DNA of 64,000 bases from Streptomyces sp. F001. Its GTDB lineage: Bacteria > Actinomycetota > Actinomycetes > Streptomycetales > Streptomycetaceae. Shown in pieces: positions 35,425 through 45,129 of the stretch (its first letter is position 1; the number at the start of each line of letters is the position of its first letter). The position numbers and the translations under genes were made by a program. Where the stretch lies: positions 372,001 through 436,000 of the forward strand of contig NZ_QZWF01000002.1 in NCBI RefSeq assembly GCF_004187715.1, read 5' to 3'. The notes under the pieces were generated by a model, which was not told where the DNA came from, ran no database searches, and saw only the letters and a program-made list of their open reading frames with translations.

Positions 35425-38400
35425 ATGCGGTCAACGCGGTGGCGAAGACGGCCGGGTGCCCATGGAACGAGGGGACAACGGCTCGCGGGGGCGGTACTCA
35501 GCGCGCTGCTCCTGGTGAGCGGCAACCTGACGACGGCATACGCCGACTCCGGTGATGAGCGGGGCTCAGCGGGCCTGAGCGACTCGGGCAACGCCACGAC
35601 TCTGCCGACCCTCACCCCCGGCGACGGTTCGTATCTGGAGGGCACGGAGAAGGTCGCGGCCACGCCGACCCTGGCCGGTGACTCCGTGACCAGGCTCGCG
35701 GTGGACGGCAAGCCGATCGACGCCGAGCGGACGGTCGGGGTGTCCCGGCTCAGCTTCGATGTCGGCTCCAACTCGACCGAGGCCCGCTACCACAACCACG
35801 TGCTCGTCAACGGCGACCACCGGGCGGACATCGGCGACCTCGTCAACGAGCGCGGCACGATCGAGATCCCCAACGAGTACCTGGTCAAGGGCGAGAACAA
35901 GATCGAGATCATCGCCGGCGCGGTCGACAGCTCATGCGGCACCAACTACGACGACTTCGTGCTGTCCGACATCAGCCTGGAGCTGCTCGGCGAGGTCGCG
36001 GACGGCGAGGAGAACGCGTACACGTACTCCTTCGGTGACGGAAGCTGCGGTTCCAACACCACGCTCCTGAAGAAGGCGACGCTCACCTTCTTCGCCCTCG
36101 GCGACCCCCAGGGCACCACCGGTCTCCAAGCCGACCTGGACACCACGAAGTTGGCCAACGGCACACACTCCCTCACCGCGACGACGACCTCGGGCAAGAG
36201 CGTCAAGAACACCGTGACGGTGAACAACGCCCCGGCGGGCGCACCTCGTCTGCTGCCCAAGGACGGCACGCTCGTCGCCGGCCCGCAGTCGGTGTTCGCG
36301 ACCTTCCCCGCCGGCGCCGAAGGCGAAGTCGAGTCGCTGACCGTGGACGGGGCCGCCCCCGTCACCGATCCGCACCTCGGCAACGGCGCCGCCACCTTCT
36401 CCTTCGACGTCGGACCGAACTCCATCGACGACCGGTACGACAACCACCTGCTCGTCAACGGCAAGCGCATCGACCTCGGCGGCACCTGGGTGAGCCAACG
36501 GGTCGACATCGCGATTCCGGCGCGGCACCTGGTGCCCGGCGACAACACGATCAAGGTCGTCACCAGCCCGTACAAGGAGAGCTGCGGCAACAACCGCGAC
36601 GACTTCGACATCGCGCGACTCGCGCTCACCTTCGAGGGCGGCACCGTCACCGGCCGGGACATCACGGACGCTTATGCGATGGGCGACGGCAGTTGCGGCA
36701 GCAGCGACACCCGCCTGCGCGAGGTGGAACTGCACTACACGATCGACGCCCCTGCCGTGCACGTCTCCGACACCCTGGGCGCCGGAAACGCGACCCTCGG
36801 TTTCACCGTGGGCAGCAACTCGATCGAGGCCCGCTACCAGAACCACGTCCTGGTGAACGGCCAGAAGCTCGCGCTGGAAAGCGACTTCGTCAGTCAGCAG
36901 GTCGACCTGACCTTCCCCAACGAGTGGCTCGTCCCCGGCTGGAACACGATCGACTTCGTTACCGGCACCTATGTGACCTCGTGCGGCACCAACCGCGACG
37001 ACTTCGCCGTCTCCGGCGTCACGGTCACCCCGGCGCGGGGCACCGCCACCGGCCGGATGGTCAAAGGCTCGTACAGCCTCGGCGACGGCAACTGCGGGGA
37101 CAACGTCAACCCACTGACCGAGATCGACCTCCAGTTCTTCGTCGACGGCCCGGCCCAGGGCCTGCGCGCCGACCTCGACACCACGAGGATCGACGACGGC
37201 AGGCACACCCTGGCCGCGACGTCGAGGACCGGCAGGACCGCGACCCGCCTTCTGGTCACCGACAACTCGGCGCCCCGAACAGCCGCCAGCACCCCCGCCG
37301 CGGGCCAGAAGATCACCACCTCGGTGGTCCTCGACGTCCGCCTCGATGACCCTTCCGGCGTGGTGAGCGGCCCGGACGTGAAGCTCGACGGCAGGCCGAT
37401 CCAGCCGGGCGCGTCCGTCGGCCCCGGCTTGTCCGCCGGCGAGCACACCCTGTCGGTGACGGGTACCGACAGCCTGGGTAACACCGGTACCCGGGAGATC
37501 ACCTTCACCTCCGCCGGCATCCCGGACATCCCCGCCGACCTCACCCCGAAGTCCGGTACGACCGACGCCGGCAGCAGTGTGAAGCTGTCGGCGAAGGTGG
37601 CTGAGCCCGACGGCGGCCCGGTGAGCGCCATCTTCTCCGAGGCCGAGATCCTCACCCCGAACCAGGTGTACGAGGGCACGGCCACGTCCGTCCCCACGAC
37701 GCTCAAGGTCAAGGGCGAGAAGAAGGTGAGGGCCACCGGCCTCGCCCCTGCCGACGGAAGGACGCTGGACGCGCCGGCCGCCGAGGAGGTCACGTTCCAG
37801 CGGTTCGACGTCCGGGTGCAGGGCCACGTCGACGCGCCGGTGCTGCGCTGGGAGGGCGTCATCGATCCCGAGCGGCTCGCCGCGCTGCGCGTGTGGAACA
37901 CCGGCACGAAGGAGTGGGACGTGTTGACGAGCGCCCGCGGCGCAGCCGAGGGCAACACGGTCCTGACCGCCGTCGTCGACCGCAGTTACGTCGACGGTCA
38001 GCTGGTCCACGTCATGGTGACCGGCGAGGATCCGTTCGCCGACGACATCGACGCCGGTGACCCGAACCGGTTCGCCGACCCGGACTCGTACGACTTCTCG
38101 ATGGTCCACTTCACCGACACGCAGTACCTCTCCGAGGGCGCGGTGGAGCAGGAGACGGCCGAGGAACGCGCGGTCTGGGAGAAGGCGTATGGCGACATCA
38201 CCCGCTGGGTCGCCGCCAACAAGGACGAGCGCAAGATCTCCTATGTGGCCCACACCGGCGACATCATCGAGAACAACATCCGCAAACCCGCCGACGAGGC
38301 CACCCGGCGCCAGGTCGTCGGCGAGATGGAGGTGTCCTCGAAGCAGCAGAAGATCCTGGACGACGCGGGCGTGCCGAACGGTGTGATCGCGGGCAACCAC

Positions 38401-39402
38401 GACAACCAGTCGGGCACCGAGAACGGTCCGGACGCGATCTACAACCAGTACTACGGGCCCGAGCGCTACCAGTCGCTGTCGCAGGGCTGGGAGCACGCCG
38501 AGTACGGCGGCCCGTGGCGTGCGGGCGACAACCAGAACCACTACGACCTGTTCTCCGCCGGTGGCGTCGACTTCGTCGTGGTGGGCCTGTCGTACGGGGT
38601 GACGCGTGAGGAGGCCGAATGGGCCGACTCGGTCTTCAAGCGGTTCCCCGACCGCAACGGCATCCTGCTCTCGCACGATTACCTCGCACCGAGCAGCAAC
38701 CCCGACGGCCGCGGGGCCGGATTCTCCGCGCCCGACGGCTCGATGCTCTACAAGACGGTGGTCCAGGACAACCCGAACGTGTTCCTGATCCTCGCCGGTC
38801 ACGAACACGGCGTGGGCACCAACGTGAAGCCGAAGGTCGGCGAGATCGCGCACGGCGTAATCGAACTGCTCGCGGACTACCAGTTCTACACGGTCTCCGC
38901 GGACCGGCTCGGCCTCACCGAGATCGGCGGCTACCAGCCCGGCGACCAACTGCGGTTCGGCTCGAGCTTCTTCCGGATGCTCCAGTTCGACGTCGACCGG
39001 TCGGAACTCACCGTGGACACCTACTCGCCGCTGCTCGACGAGTTCGGCGCCACCGAGTACGACACGAACCACCGCTACGACGGCACCGAGGACAACATGG
39101 TCCTCCCCATCGACCTCAACACCCGCAGGACGACCTTCAAGACCGACTCGCTGGCGCTCTACAACCCCGTGGACGTCATCGGGCGGACCAAGGCCGACTC
39201 CGGTGAGGTCGCCTCGGTCACCTTCAGGGGCCTCAAGCCCGGCACGACCCACGCGTGGTTCGTCACGGCACGCTCCACCGGTGGCGGCGTGACCGCATCC
39301 GAGCCGAGCGTCTTCGTCACCAAGGACAGCCACGGCCGCCCCGGCACCTGGGGTCCGGACGCGCCGACGTACCCATGGTTCACATCACCGGCCGACCGGT
39401 AG
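35425..39402 (+). CDS. Large exported metallophosphoesterase with three Cys-paired modules
   Basis: 1325 residues from ATG 35425 (GGAAGGAC upstream). Signal peptide to about residue 40. Three homologous modules of about 115 residues start near 111, 327 and 460. Each has a RYxNHxLVNG strand, a SCGxNxDDF-like motif and a GDGxCG motif, with Cys pairs 171/208, 387/424 and 520/557, all exactly 37 apart. Ig/FN3-like linkers follow (about 575-880). The catalytic domain (about 890-1230) has VHFTDTQY, HTGDIIENN, AGNHDNQS, LLSHDY and LAGHEHGVGT. A C-terminal FN3-like segment closes the protein. The modules probably bind the substrate or wall polymer (inference). A HupE-like gene follows by 86 bp. Confidence 0.85.
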   Translation: MRSTRWRRRPGAHGTRGQRLAGAVLSALLLVSGNLTTAYADSGDERGSAGLSDSGNATTLPTLTPGDGSYLEGTEKVAATPTLAGDSVTRLAVDGKPIDAERTVGVSRLSFDVGSNSTEARYHNHVLVNGDHRADIGDLVNERGTIEIPNEYLVKGENKIEIIAGAVDSSCGTNYDDFVLSDISLELLGEVADGEENAYTYSFGDGSCGSNTTLLKKATLTFFALGDPQGTTGLQADLDTTKLANGTHSLTATTTSGKSVKNTVTVNNAPAGAPRLLPKDGTLVAGPQSVFATFPAGAEGEVESLTVDGAAPVTDPHLGNGAATFSFDVGPNSIDDRYDNHLLVNGKRIDLGGTWVSQRVDIAIPARHLVPGDNTIKVVTSPYKESCGNNRDDFDIARLALTFEGGTVTGRDITDAYAMGDGSCGSSDTRLREVELHYTIDAPAVHVSDTLGAGNATLGFTVGSNSIEARYQNHVLVNGQKLALESDFVSQQVDLTFPNEWLVPGWNTIDFVTGTYVTSCGTNRDDFAVSGVTVTPARGTATGRMVKGSYSLGDGNCGDNVNPLTEIDLQFFVDGPAQGLRADLDTTRIDDGRHTLAATSRTGRTATRLLVTDNSAPRTAASTPAAGQKITTSVVLDVRLDDPSGVVSGPDVKLDGRPIQPGASVGPGLSAGEHTLSVTGTDSLGNTGTREITFTSAGIPDIPADLTPKSGTTDAGSSVKLSAKVAEPDGGPVSAIFSEAEILTPNQVYEGTATSVPTTLKVKGEKKVRATGLAPADGRTLDAPAAEEVTFQRFDVRVQGHVDAPVLRWEGVIDPERLAALRVWNTGTKEWDVLTSARGAAEGNTVLTAVVDRSYVDGQLVHVMVTGEDPFADDIDAGDPNRFADPDSYDFSMVHFTDTQYLSEGAVEQETAEERAVWEKAYGDITRWVAANKDERKISYVAHTGDIIENNIRKPADEATRRQVVGEMEVSSKQQKILDDAGVPNGVIAGNHDNQSGTENGPDAIYNQYYGPERYQSLSQGWEHAEYGGPWRAGDNQNHYDLFSAGGVDFVVVGLSYGVTREEAEWADSVFKRFPDRNGILLSHDYLAPSSNPDGRGAGFSAPDGSMLYKTVVQDNPNVFLILAGHEHGVGTNVKPKVGEIAHGVIELLADYQFYTVSADRLGLTEIGGYQPGDQLRFGSSFFRMLQFDVDRSELTVDTYSPLLDEFGATEYDTNHRYDGTEDNMVLPIDLNTRRTTFKTDSLALYNPVDVIGRTKADSGEVASVTFRGLKPGTTHAWFVTARSTGGGVTASEPSVFVTKDSHGRPGTWGPDAPTYPWFTSPADR

Positions 39403-39488
39403 CACGCGTCCGCCGGCACCCGCCGTCCCGGACGCAGCCCGCCCGGGACGGCGGGGCCGCCACATCTCACACAAGAACCGAGACGTCC

Positions 39489-40643
39489 ATGCCTCTGCCT
39501 TCACCGGCGGTGCCCCGGCTCCCCGCCGCGCTCCTGACCGTCGCCGCCGCCGTGGTGGCCCTGCTCGGCGCCGGCCTCGCCCACTCGGCACCCGCCATCG
39601 CACACGACGCGACCTCAACGGCCTATGTCGAGGTGACGGGCACCGGAGCCGACGTCGAGGCAACCCTCGACCTCGAGTACGACCTGCTCATGAAGTCGGC
39701 CTGGCTCTACGCCGAGGCGTACGAGGCGAAGACCCGCACCGACCAACTGCACCAGCTCAAGACCAACGCCGACGCGGTGACCGAGTACGTCACCGAACGC
39801 TTCGCTGTCACTTACGACGACCAGCCCTGCGCACCCCGCCGCGTCGGCGACGCCGACGTTCGCCCCCGCGGCAACCGGCCCTTCGCGGTCCTCACCCTGG
39901 CCTACGACTGCCCGCCCGCCGCCGACGGCAGCCACACCATCTCCAGCACCCTGTTCCCCGACTCCGAGACCTTCGTCCACAGCACGGAGACGATCGTCCA
40001 CTACGACATCGGCGGGCAGCGCGGCTCCCAGGTCCTGACGGCCGCCGAACCGACCCTGAAGACCGGCGCAGGCCATGAGCCCCACCAGATCCGGGAGTTC
40101 TTCCTCCTCGGCACCGAACATCTGCTGTTCGGCCTGGATCACCTCCTTTTCCTGCTCTGCCTGCTCATCGGCGCCCGCGACCTGCGCGACATCGTGCTCA
40201 CGGCCACCGCCTTCACCGCGGCACACAGCGTCACCTTCCTGCTGGCCGCCATGGGCGTGGTGAGCGTGCCGGGCTCGGTCGTGGAGCCGGTCATCGCGGC
40301 CTCCATCGCCGTCATGGCGCTCGCGGCCCTCGTCCTGCGCGACCAAGAGACGTCGGGACGCCGGCGCCTCGCGGTCGTCTTCCTCTTCGGCCTCGTGCAC
40401 GGCCTCGGCTTCGCCGGCGCGCTCGGAATCGAGGACAGCTGGTCCTGGGAACTGCTGCTGTCGCTGCTCAGCTTCAACGTCGGCATTGAGGCGGTGCAGT
40501 TGGGCATCATCGCCGTCGTCTTCCCCTTGCTGCTCCTCCTCCGCCGAACCCCGACACACCGCTGGGTCCTGCCCGCACTCACCGCGCCCATAGTGATCGT
40601 CAGCCTCTACTGGTTCTGGGACCGGGTGACGGTGGCGGCATGA
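39489..40643 (+). CDS. HupE/UreJ-like membrane protein
   Basis: 384 residues. Signal peptide or first helix, then an exported domain of about 190 residues (with Cys in DQPCAPRR and AYDCPPA), then six or so transmembrane helices. His-containing helices FLLGTEHLLFGLDHLLFLL, TAFTAAHSVTFLLA and LFGLVHGLGFAGAL are characteristic of the HupE/UreJ family, suspected nickel/cobalt permeases. It lies 86 bp after the exported phosphoesterase on the same strand, so a shared transcript is likely. Whether it supplies metal to that enzyme is a testable guess. The ribosome site is weak, so the start could shift. Confidence 0.78.
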   Translation: MPLPSPAVPRLPAALLTVAAAVVALLGAGLAHSAPAIAHDATSTAYVEVTGTGADVEATLDLEYDLLMKSAWLYAEAYEAKTRTDQLHQLKTNADAVTEYVTERFAVTYDDQPCAPRRVGDADVRPRGNRPFAVLTLAYDCPPAADGSHTISSTLFPDSETFVHSTETIVHYDIGGQRGSQVLTAAEPTLKTGAGHEPHQIREFFLLGTEHLLFGLDHLLFLLCLLIGARDLRDIVLTATAFTAAHSVTFLLAAMGVVSVPGSVVEPVIAASIAVMALAALVLRDQETSGRRRLAVVFLFGLVHGLGFAGALGIEDSWSWELLLSLLSFNVGIEAVQLGIIAVVFPLLLLLRRTPTHRWVLPALTAPIVIVSLYWFWDRVTVAA

Positions 40644-40658
40644 CCGTCTCACTGCGGG

Positions 40659-41279
40659 TCAGTGAAGCTTGTTGACCGCCCTGGCGGTCGTGGCCTTGAA
40701 GTCGTCGACCTGGGCGTGCTCGAAGGTACCCATCTGCGCCCACTTGACGACGGCCACGGTCCTGCCGTCCCGGCCGACCGAGAACAGCCCTATGTCGGAA
40801 GCACCCCAGGCGGAGACGGTGTGGATGCCGTAGACGTGGGCACCTTCCTCGACGTTCAGCCGGCCGTAGTACTTCCTGGTCGCGGTGATGTCCGGGTACT
40901 GCTGCATCAGCTTCTTCGCGCAGTCGGCGAGGTCCTTGCGGAGCAGGGCGGCGAACGCCTTGGCACGCCGTGTGTCCCGCTCGACGACCGTCACCTGAAG
41001 GGCGTTGGTGTCGTACTCGGTCCAGTACGTGCGGTGGGTGGCGATCGACGGCAGGGCCGCTCCCACACAGATCGGCAGCGGGTCCGGCTGTCCGGCGGTG
41101 ACGGGCCCGGCGTACCAGGGCGACGTCGGGTGCGGCGGCAGTTCGCCCGGCTTGAGGAACCGGGGTGTGTCGGAGGCCGACGTGCCGGCGGACGCCGCCG
41201 GGGCGGCGGTCAGGGCGACGGCCGCCCCGGTTGCCATGGCGGCCAGGGTGAGTCGGGTGCTTCGAGTGCGGACGTTCAT
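40659..41279 (-). CDS. Exported protein, unknown function
   Basis: 206 residues from ATG 41279 (GTGGAGGCA upstream). Sec signal peptide ending near PAASAG, then a globular domain with two Cys (PICVGAAL, LADCAKKL) likely in a disulfide. The helix RDTRRAKAFAALLRKDLADC and strands ending in GIHTVSAWGASDIGLFSVG faintly recall the extracellular sensor domain of PknH-type kinases, but I cannot assign it. It converges on the HupE-like gene with a 15-bp gap. Confidence 0.7.
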   Translation of the reverse strand: MNVRTRSTRLTLAAMATGAAVALTAAPAASAGTSASDTPRFLKPGELPPHPTSPWYAGPVTAGQPDPLPICVGAALPSIATHRTYWTEYDTNALQVTVVERDTRRAKAFAALLRKDLADCAKKLMQQYPDITATRKYYGRLNVEEGAHVYGIHTVSAWGASDIGLFSVGRDGRTVAVVKWAQMGTFEHAQVDDFKATTARAVNKLH

Positions 41280-41517
41280 GATTGCCTCCACATCGTTCGC
41301 TCACTACGCCTGGTACGACTCGCCGAGGGTTCCGTTCGTTGCCCTCTGCTCCTGTTACAGATCTGTCCCGAATGTCGCTGATCGGAAACTTTGATCTGTT
41401 CTGCGCCGTTGTTTGGCCGGGGAACGAGCGTGAGATCTTGGAACGCCGCTTGCCCGTTCGCGAGGGCGCTGGGAGTGCTGGGACAGTGACGCCGACGGGG
41501 CGCGTGGAGGATCTGTG

Positions 41518-42894
41518 ATGTCGACGCCGATGCAGCGGTTGCACCGCAAGCAGGCCTGGGCGGCCAGGGGAGCCCTGGCTGCGGCGGCCGCGGCGGTTCT
41601 GCTGCCGCTCGTCCGTGGCGGCCCGGGCGGTCTGCTGCTGCTCGTCCTCGGGCTCGCGGGCCTCGCCCTCACCGTCGCTGCACTGTGGTGGGTGCTGTCC
41701 CGCCGCGGAGCCGTACGTGCCGGCGCCACTCTGCTGGCCGTTGCCACGCCCATCGCTCTCGTCGTGCTCTTTCTGCGGGAGAACCTGCTCTGGGTGATCG
41801 CCCTGTCCGGACTGCTCTGGGCCGCGGCAGTCTGGTGCGGCCGGTACGCGTTGCGCAGCACGGGGCTGCGCCAAGGGCGGATCAAGGAGTACCGGACGCC
41901 GCCCCCGAAGCGTCCCTTCCTGTTGCTCAACCCGCGCGCCGGGGGCGGCAAGGTGGAGAAGTTCGCCCTGCGTGACAAGGCCGAAAGGCTCGGTGCGCGG
42001 GTCGTCCTGCTGGATCCGGAACAGCATCAGGACGTGGCCGCCCTCGCGAGAACCGCCGTGGCGGACGGGGCCGATCTCCTGGGCGTCGCCGGCGGTGACG
42101 GAACACAGGCCCAGGTCGCGGCGGTGGCCGCGGAGCACGGACTGCCGTTCCTCGTGATATCGGCCGGCACCCGCAACCATTTCGCGATGGACCTCGGCCT
42201 GAACCGCGAAGACCCGGCCGCCTGCCTCGACGCCCTTACCGACGGTGTCGAACTCCGTGTGGACCTGTGCTTCGCCGACGACCGCCCGTTCGTCAACAAC
42301 GCCTCGTTCGGGGTGTACGGCGCGGTCGTGCAGAGCCCCGGCTACCGCGACGACAAGGTCGGTACCGCGTTGGAGCTGCTGCCCGACCTGCTCACCCGTC
42401 AGCGCGGTCCACGCCTGACCGCCCACGCCGACGGCACCACGTTCACCGATCCGCAGGCCGTTCTGGTGAGCAACAATCCCTACCGCATCGACGATCCCCT
42501 TGGCTTCGGCCGGCGCCAGCGACTGAACTCCGGCCGGCTCGGCGTCCTCGCCGTGAAGGTGGACAGCGCCGTGGAGGCGGCCGAACTGCTGCTGGACCCC
42601 CAGGGGGTCGGGGCGCTGACGGCTCGCGAGGTGGTGATCGACGCCGACGAGCCGCGGCTGGAGGTAGGCCTCGACGGCGAGGCCGTCACCCTGTGCACTC
42701 CCGTCCGCTGCCGCATCGAACGCCGCGTCCTGCGCGTCCGGGTCCCCCGTGAACGGCCGGGCGTCCCCGACCTGCCGCCCCGACTGGACTGGCGTCGACT
42801 GCGCAAACTCGCCGCCGTGGTGAGTCGTACGGCCGTCCCGACGCGCTCCGCTCACAGGCGCCGGCCGCCGGGGGGCGAGGAGCCCGGACGCTGA
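41518..42894 (+). CDS. Diacylglycerol kinase catalytic-domain protein
   Basis: 458 residues from ATG 41518 (GGAGGATCT upstream; an overlapping GTG at 41515 is possible). Three or four N-terminal membrane helices (about 18-110), then a lipid-kinase domain: LLLNPRAGGGKVEKF, GVAGGDGTQAQVAAVA and LVISAGTRNHFAMDLGL are the nucleotide-binding loops. It should phosphorylate diacylglycerol, sphingosine-like or polyprenol lipids at the membrane, using ATP. The membrane domain is an addition to the soluble DgkB type. The gene appears monocistronic. Confidence 0.87.
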   Translation: MSTPMQRLHRKQAWAARGALAAAAAAVLLPLVRGGPGGLLLLVLGLAGLALTVAALWWVLSRRGAVRAGATLLAVATPIALVVLFLRENLLWVIALSGLLWAAAVWCGRYALRSTGLRQGRIKEYRTPPPKRPFLLLNPRAGGGKVEKFALRDKAERLGARVVLLDPEQHQDVAALARTAVADGADLLGVAGGDGTQAQVAAVAAEHGLPFLVISAGTRNHFAMDLGLNREDPAACLDALTDGVELRVDLCFADDRPFVNNASFGVYGAVVQSPGYRDDKVGTALELLPDLLTRQRGPRLTAHADGTTFTDPQAVLVSNNPYRIDDPLGFGRRQRLNSGRLGVLAVKVDSAVEAAELLLDPQGVGALTAREVVIDADEPRLEVGLDGEAVTLCTPVRCRIERRVLRVRVPRERPGVPDLPPRLDWRRLRKLAAVVSRTAVPTRSAHRRRPPGGEEPGR

Positions 42895-43011
42895 GAGGGC
42901 TGTACGGGGACTCACTCCTGTGACTAGTGTGCCCGCTGATGTTCACTGTTGATATACCCCTGATTCATGTAGGACGAGGAACGGCGGCCCCGGGTTGCCT
43001 CGGGAGGTCCG

Positions 43012-44124
43012 GTGAGTGACGCCGTACGCTCGGCGGAACGCGCGGCCGTCAGACCGCAGAGGGCCGCGGCCGGGACGGCCGAGGGGCCGGCCAAGCAGCG
43101 CGATGCGTTCTTCGACAACGCCAAGTACCTCGCGATCGTGCTGGTGGCGATCGGCCATGCGTGGGAGCCGCTGCGCAGCGAGAGCCGAACCGTCACCGCG
43201 TTCTACATGATCGTCTACTGCTTCCACATGCCGGCGTTCATCGTCATCTCCGGCTACTTCTCGCGCGGCTTCGAGGCGACCCCGGGGCGGATCAAGCGCC
43301 TGCTGACCGGTGTCGCCGTGCCCTACGTCGTCTTCGAGGTGGCGTACACCCTCTTCACACGGTGGGCCGACAACGAGCCGGACCGGGCGTTCAGCCTGCT
43401 CGACCCCCTCTACCTGACGTGGTTCCTCGCGGCACTGTTCGTCTGGCGGCTGACCACCCCGATATGGAAGGTCGTACGGTGGCCGCTGCCGATCGCGCTC
43501 GGCATCGCGATGCTCGCCACCCTCACGCCGTCCATCGGCAAGGACCTCGATCTGCAGCGCATGCTGCAGTTCCTGCCCTACTTCGTGCTCGGCCTGTGCC
43601 TGAAGCCGGAGCACTTCCAACTGGTCCGCCGCCGCGAGGTGCGCCTGCTGGCCGTGCCCGTCTTCGCCTCGGCGCTCGTCGTGGCGTACTGGGCGGTCCC
43701 GCGGATGAACTACGCCTGGTTCTTCCACCGCACCAGCGCCGAGCAGCTCGGCGCACCCGGCTGGTACGGGCCCCTCATGACGCTGGCCCTCTTCGGCTGC
43801 TCACTGGTCCTCGTCGCCTGCTTCCTCGCCTGGGTGCCGGGGCGTGCCATGTGGTTCACCGCACTCGGCGCGGGCACGCTGTACGGCTATCTGCTGCACG
43901 GCTTCGGCATGCAGACCGTGAACCACTTCCACGTGTACGACAACGGCTGGCTCCACCGGCCGCTCGGCGAGATCATCGTGACCGTCGTCGCCGCCGTCGT
44001 CGTGACGCTGCTGTGCACCCCACCCGTGCGGCGGATCTTCCGGTTCGCGATGGAGCCGAAGATGGAGTGGGCCTTCCGGCGGACCACGCCTGCAGCAGGC
44101 GTTGCTGCACGCCCGCCGGCATGA
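43012..44124 (+). CDS. Membrane acyltransferase of the acyltransferase-3 family
   Basis: 370 residues from GTG 43012 (GGGAGGTCC upstream). Ten hydrophobic helices; the family motif is FFDNAKYLAIVLVAIGHAWE with the conserved His in the first helix, then YCFHMPAFIVISGYFSRG. It resembles fucose-4-O-acetylase-like enzymes that transfer acetyl or other acyl groups to extracellular sugars or wall polymers. The short upstream gap (42895-43011) is AT-richer than its surroundings and probably holds the promoter. Followed by a hairpin at 44142. Confidence 0.86.
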   Translation: MSDAVRSAERAAVRPQRAAAGTAEGPAKQRDAFFDNAKYLAIVLVAIGHAWEPLRSESRTVTAFYMIVYCFHMPAFIVISGYFSRGFEATPGRIKRLLTGVAVPYVVFEVAYTLFTRWADNEPDRAFSLLDPLYLTWFLAALFVWRLTTPIWKVVRWPLPIALGIAMLATLTPSIGKDLDLQRMLQFLPYFVLGLCLKPEHFQLVRRREVRLLAVPVFASALVVAYWAVPRMNYAWFFHRTSAEQLGAPGWYGPLMTLALFGCSLVLVACFLAWVPGRAMWFTALGAGTLYGYLLHGFGMQTVNHFHVYDNGWLHRPLGEIIVTVVAAVVVTLLCTPPVRRIFRFAMEPKMEWAFRRTTPAAGVAARPPA

Positions 44125-44141
44125 TCGGAGGCGCCCCACGG

Positions 44142-44167
44142 GGCATGACCGCGCGCGGTGTCATGCC
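44142..44167. terminator. Hairpin after the acyltransferase gene
   Basis: GGCATGAC at 44142-44149 pairs with GTCATGCC at 44160-44167, with a GC-rich loop, just past the acyltransferase stop. Confidence 0.5.
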
Positions 44168-44248
44168 TCGATGGGGTGTCGCTATCATCCCTTAATGGGA
44201 AAAATGCTGCTTTGCCTCAGGGGGCTTCTGTCCTCGCCGGAGTGATCA

Positions 44249-45079
44249 ATGTCCCGCACGGCCCCGACAGACGACGGCGACGAACTGCTGGCCAGACTCG
44301 GATCGCTGACCGCCCAGGCGCGCGTGCAGGCGGAGCTGCAGCGCTCCAGGGTCGAGCTGGCCATCGCCCTGCAGCGCGACATGCTCCCCAGGGATCTGCC
44401 GGTCGCCCGGGGACTCCACCTGGCCGTCGAGTACGCGCCGGCGTGCTACGGCCTCAATGTGGGAGGCGACTGGTACGACGCCTTCACGCTGTCCGACGGC
44501 CGCATCGGGCTGTCCGTCGGCGATGTTCAGGGCCACAACATCGAGGCGGCGGCCTTCATGGGCCAGGTCCGGGTCGGACTGCGCGCCCTCGCCTCCGTGA
44601 CGAGCGAGCCGGGCGAACTCCTCGCCCGAACCAATGACCTCATCCTGTCCCTCGGCGGCGACCTGTTCGCCACCTGCACCTTCATGCGGCTCGACCCCTC
44701 CACCGGAGTGCTGGAGAGCGCCCGGGCCGGACACGTCCCCTGCGTCTGGGCCACGGCCGACGGAAAATCCGGCGTCTCCGAGGACGAGGGAGGACCGCCC
44801 CTCGGCATCCAGAAGGGCATGGAGTACCCCGTGACTCGGTACCGGCTCACCACGGGCGGGGTGTTCGTCCTGCTCACGGACGGTGTCGTGGAGGGGCCGA
44901 CGCTGAGCGTCGAGGCCGGGCTCGACCAGGTGGTACGGCTCGCGGGGATCGCCGCCGTCGCAGGGATGGGGGCGGGCTCGCTCGCCGCCGCCGTGATCAA
45001 GGGCGTCGAACAGGTGGGGCACGACGACGACGCCGCCGTACTGGTCGTCGGCCACGACGGGCTCGACGTTCAGCCATAG
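44249..45079 (+). CDS. SpoIIE-type PP2C protein phosphatase
   Basis: 276 residues from ATG 44249 (GGAGTGATCA upstream). A short N-terminal helix (LTAQARVQAELQRSRVELA) leads into the PP2C domain: ALQRDMLPRDLP, NVGGDWYDAFTLSDGRIGLS and GDVQGHNIEAA supply the Mn/Mg-binding Asp residues, and VFVLLTDGVVEGP plus DDDAAVLVV complete the site. Such proteins dephosphorylate anti-sigma-factor antagonists and so steer stress sigma factors. It lacks its own sensor domain; the MASE1 gene 50 bp downstream may provide one. Confidence 0.9.
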   Translation: MSRTAPTDDGDELLARLGSLTAQARVQAELQRSRVELAIALQRDMLPRDLPVARGLHLAVEYAPACYGLNVGGDWYDAFTLSDGRIGLSVGDVQGHNIEAAAFMGQVRVGLRALASVTSEPGELLARTNDLILSLGGDLFATCTFMRLDPSTGVLESARAGHVPCVWATADGKSGVSEDEGGPPLGIQKGMEYPVTRYRLTTGGVFVLLTDGVVEGPTLSVEAGLDQVVRLAGIAAVAGMGAGSLAAAVIKGVEQVGHDDDAAVLVVGHDGLDVQP

Positions 45080-45129
45080 GGCCTTCAGGCCACTCCCTCA
45101 CCTCGCCGACGTGGGGGCGCCGGTGTCTC

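Noticed and set aside
35932..39333. 1133-residue minus-strand frame opposite the large phosphoesterase
   Set aside because: Val/Gly/Asp/Arg-rich antisense shadow without motifs; the plus strand has a signal peptide, repeats and catalytic motifs.
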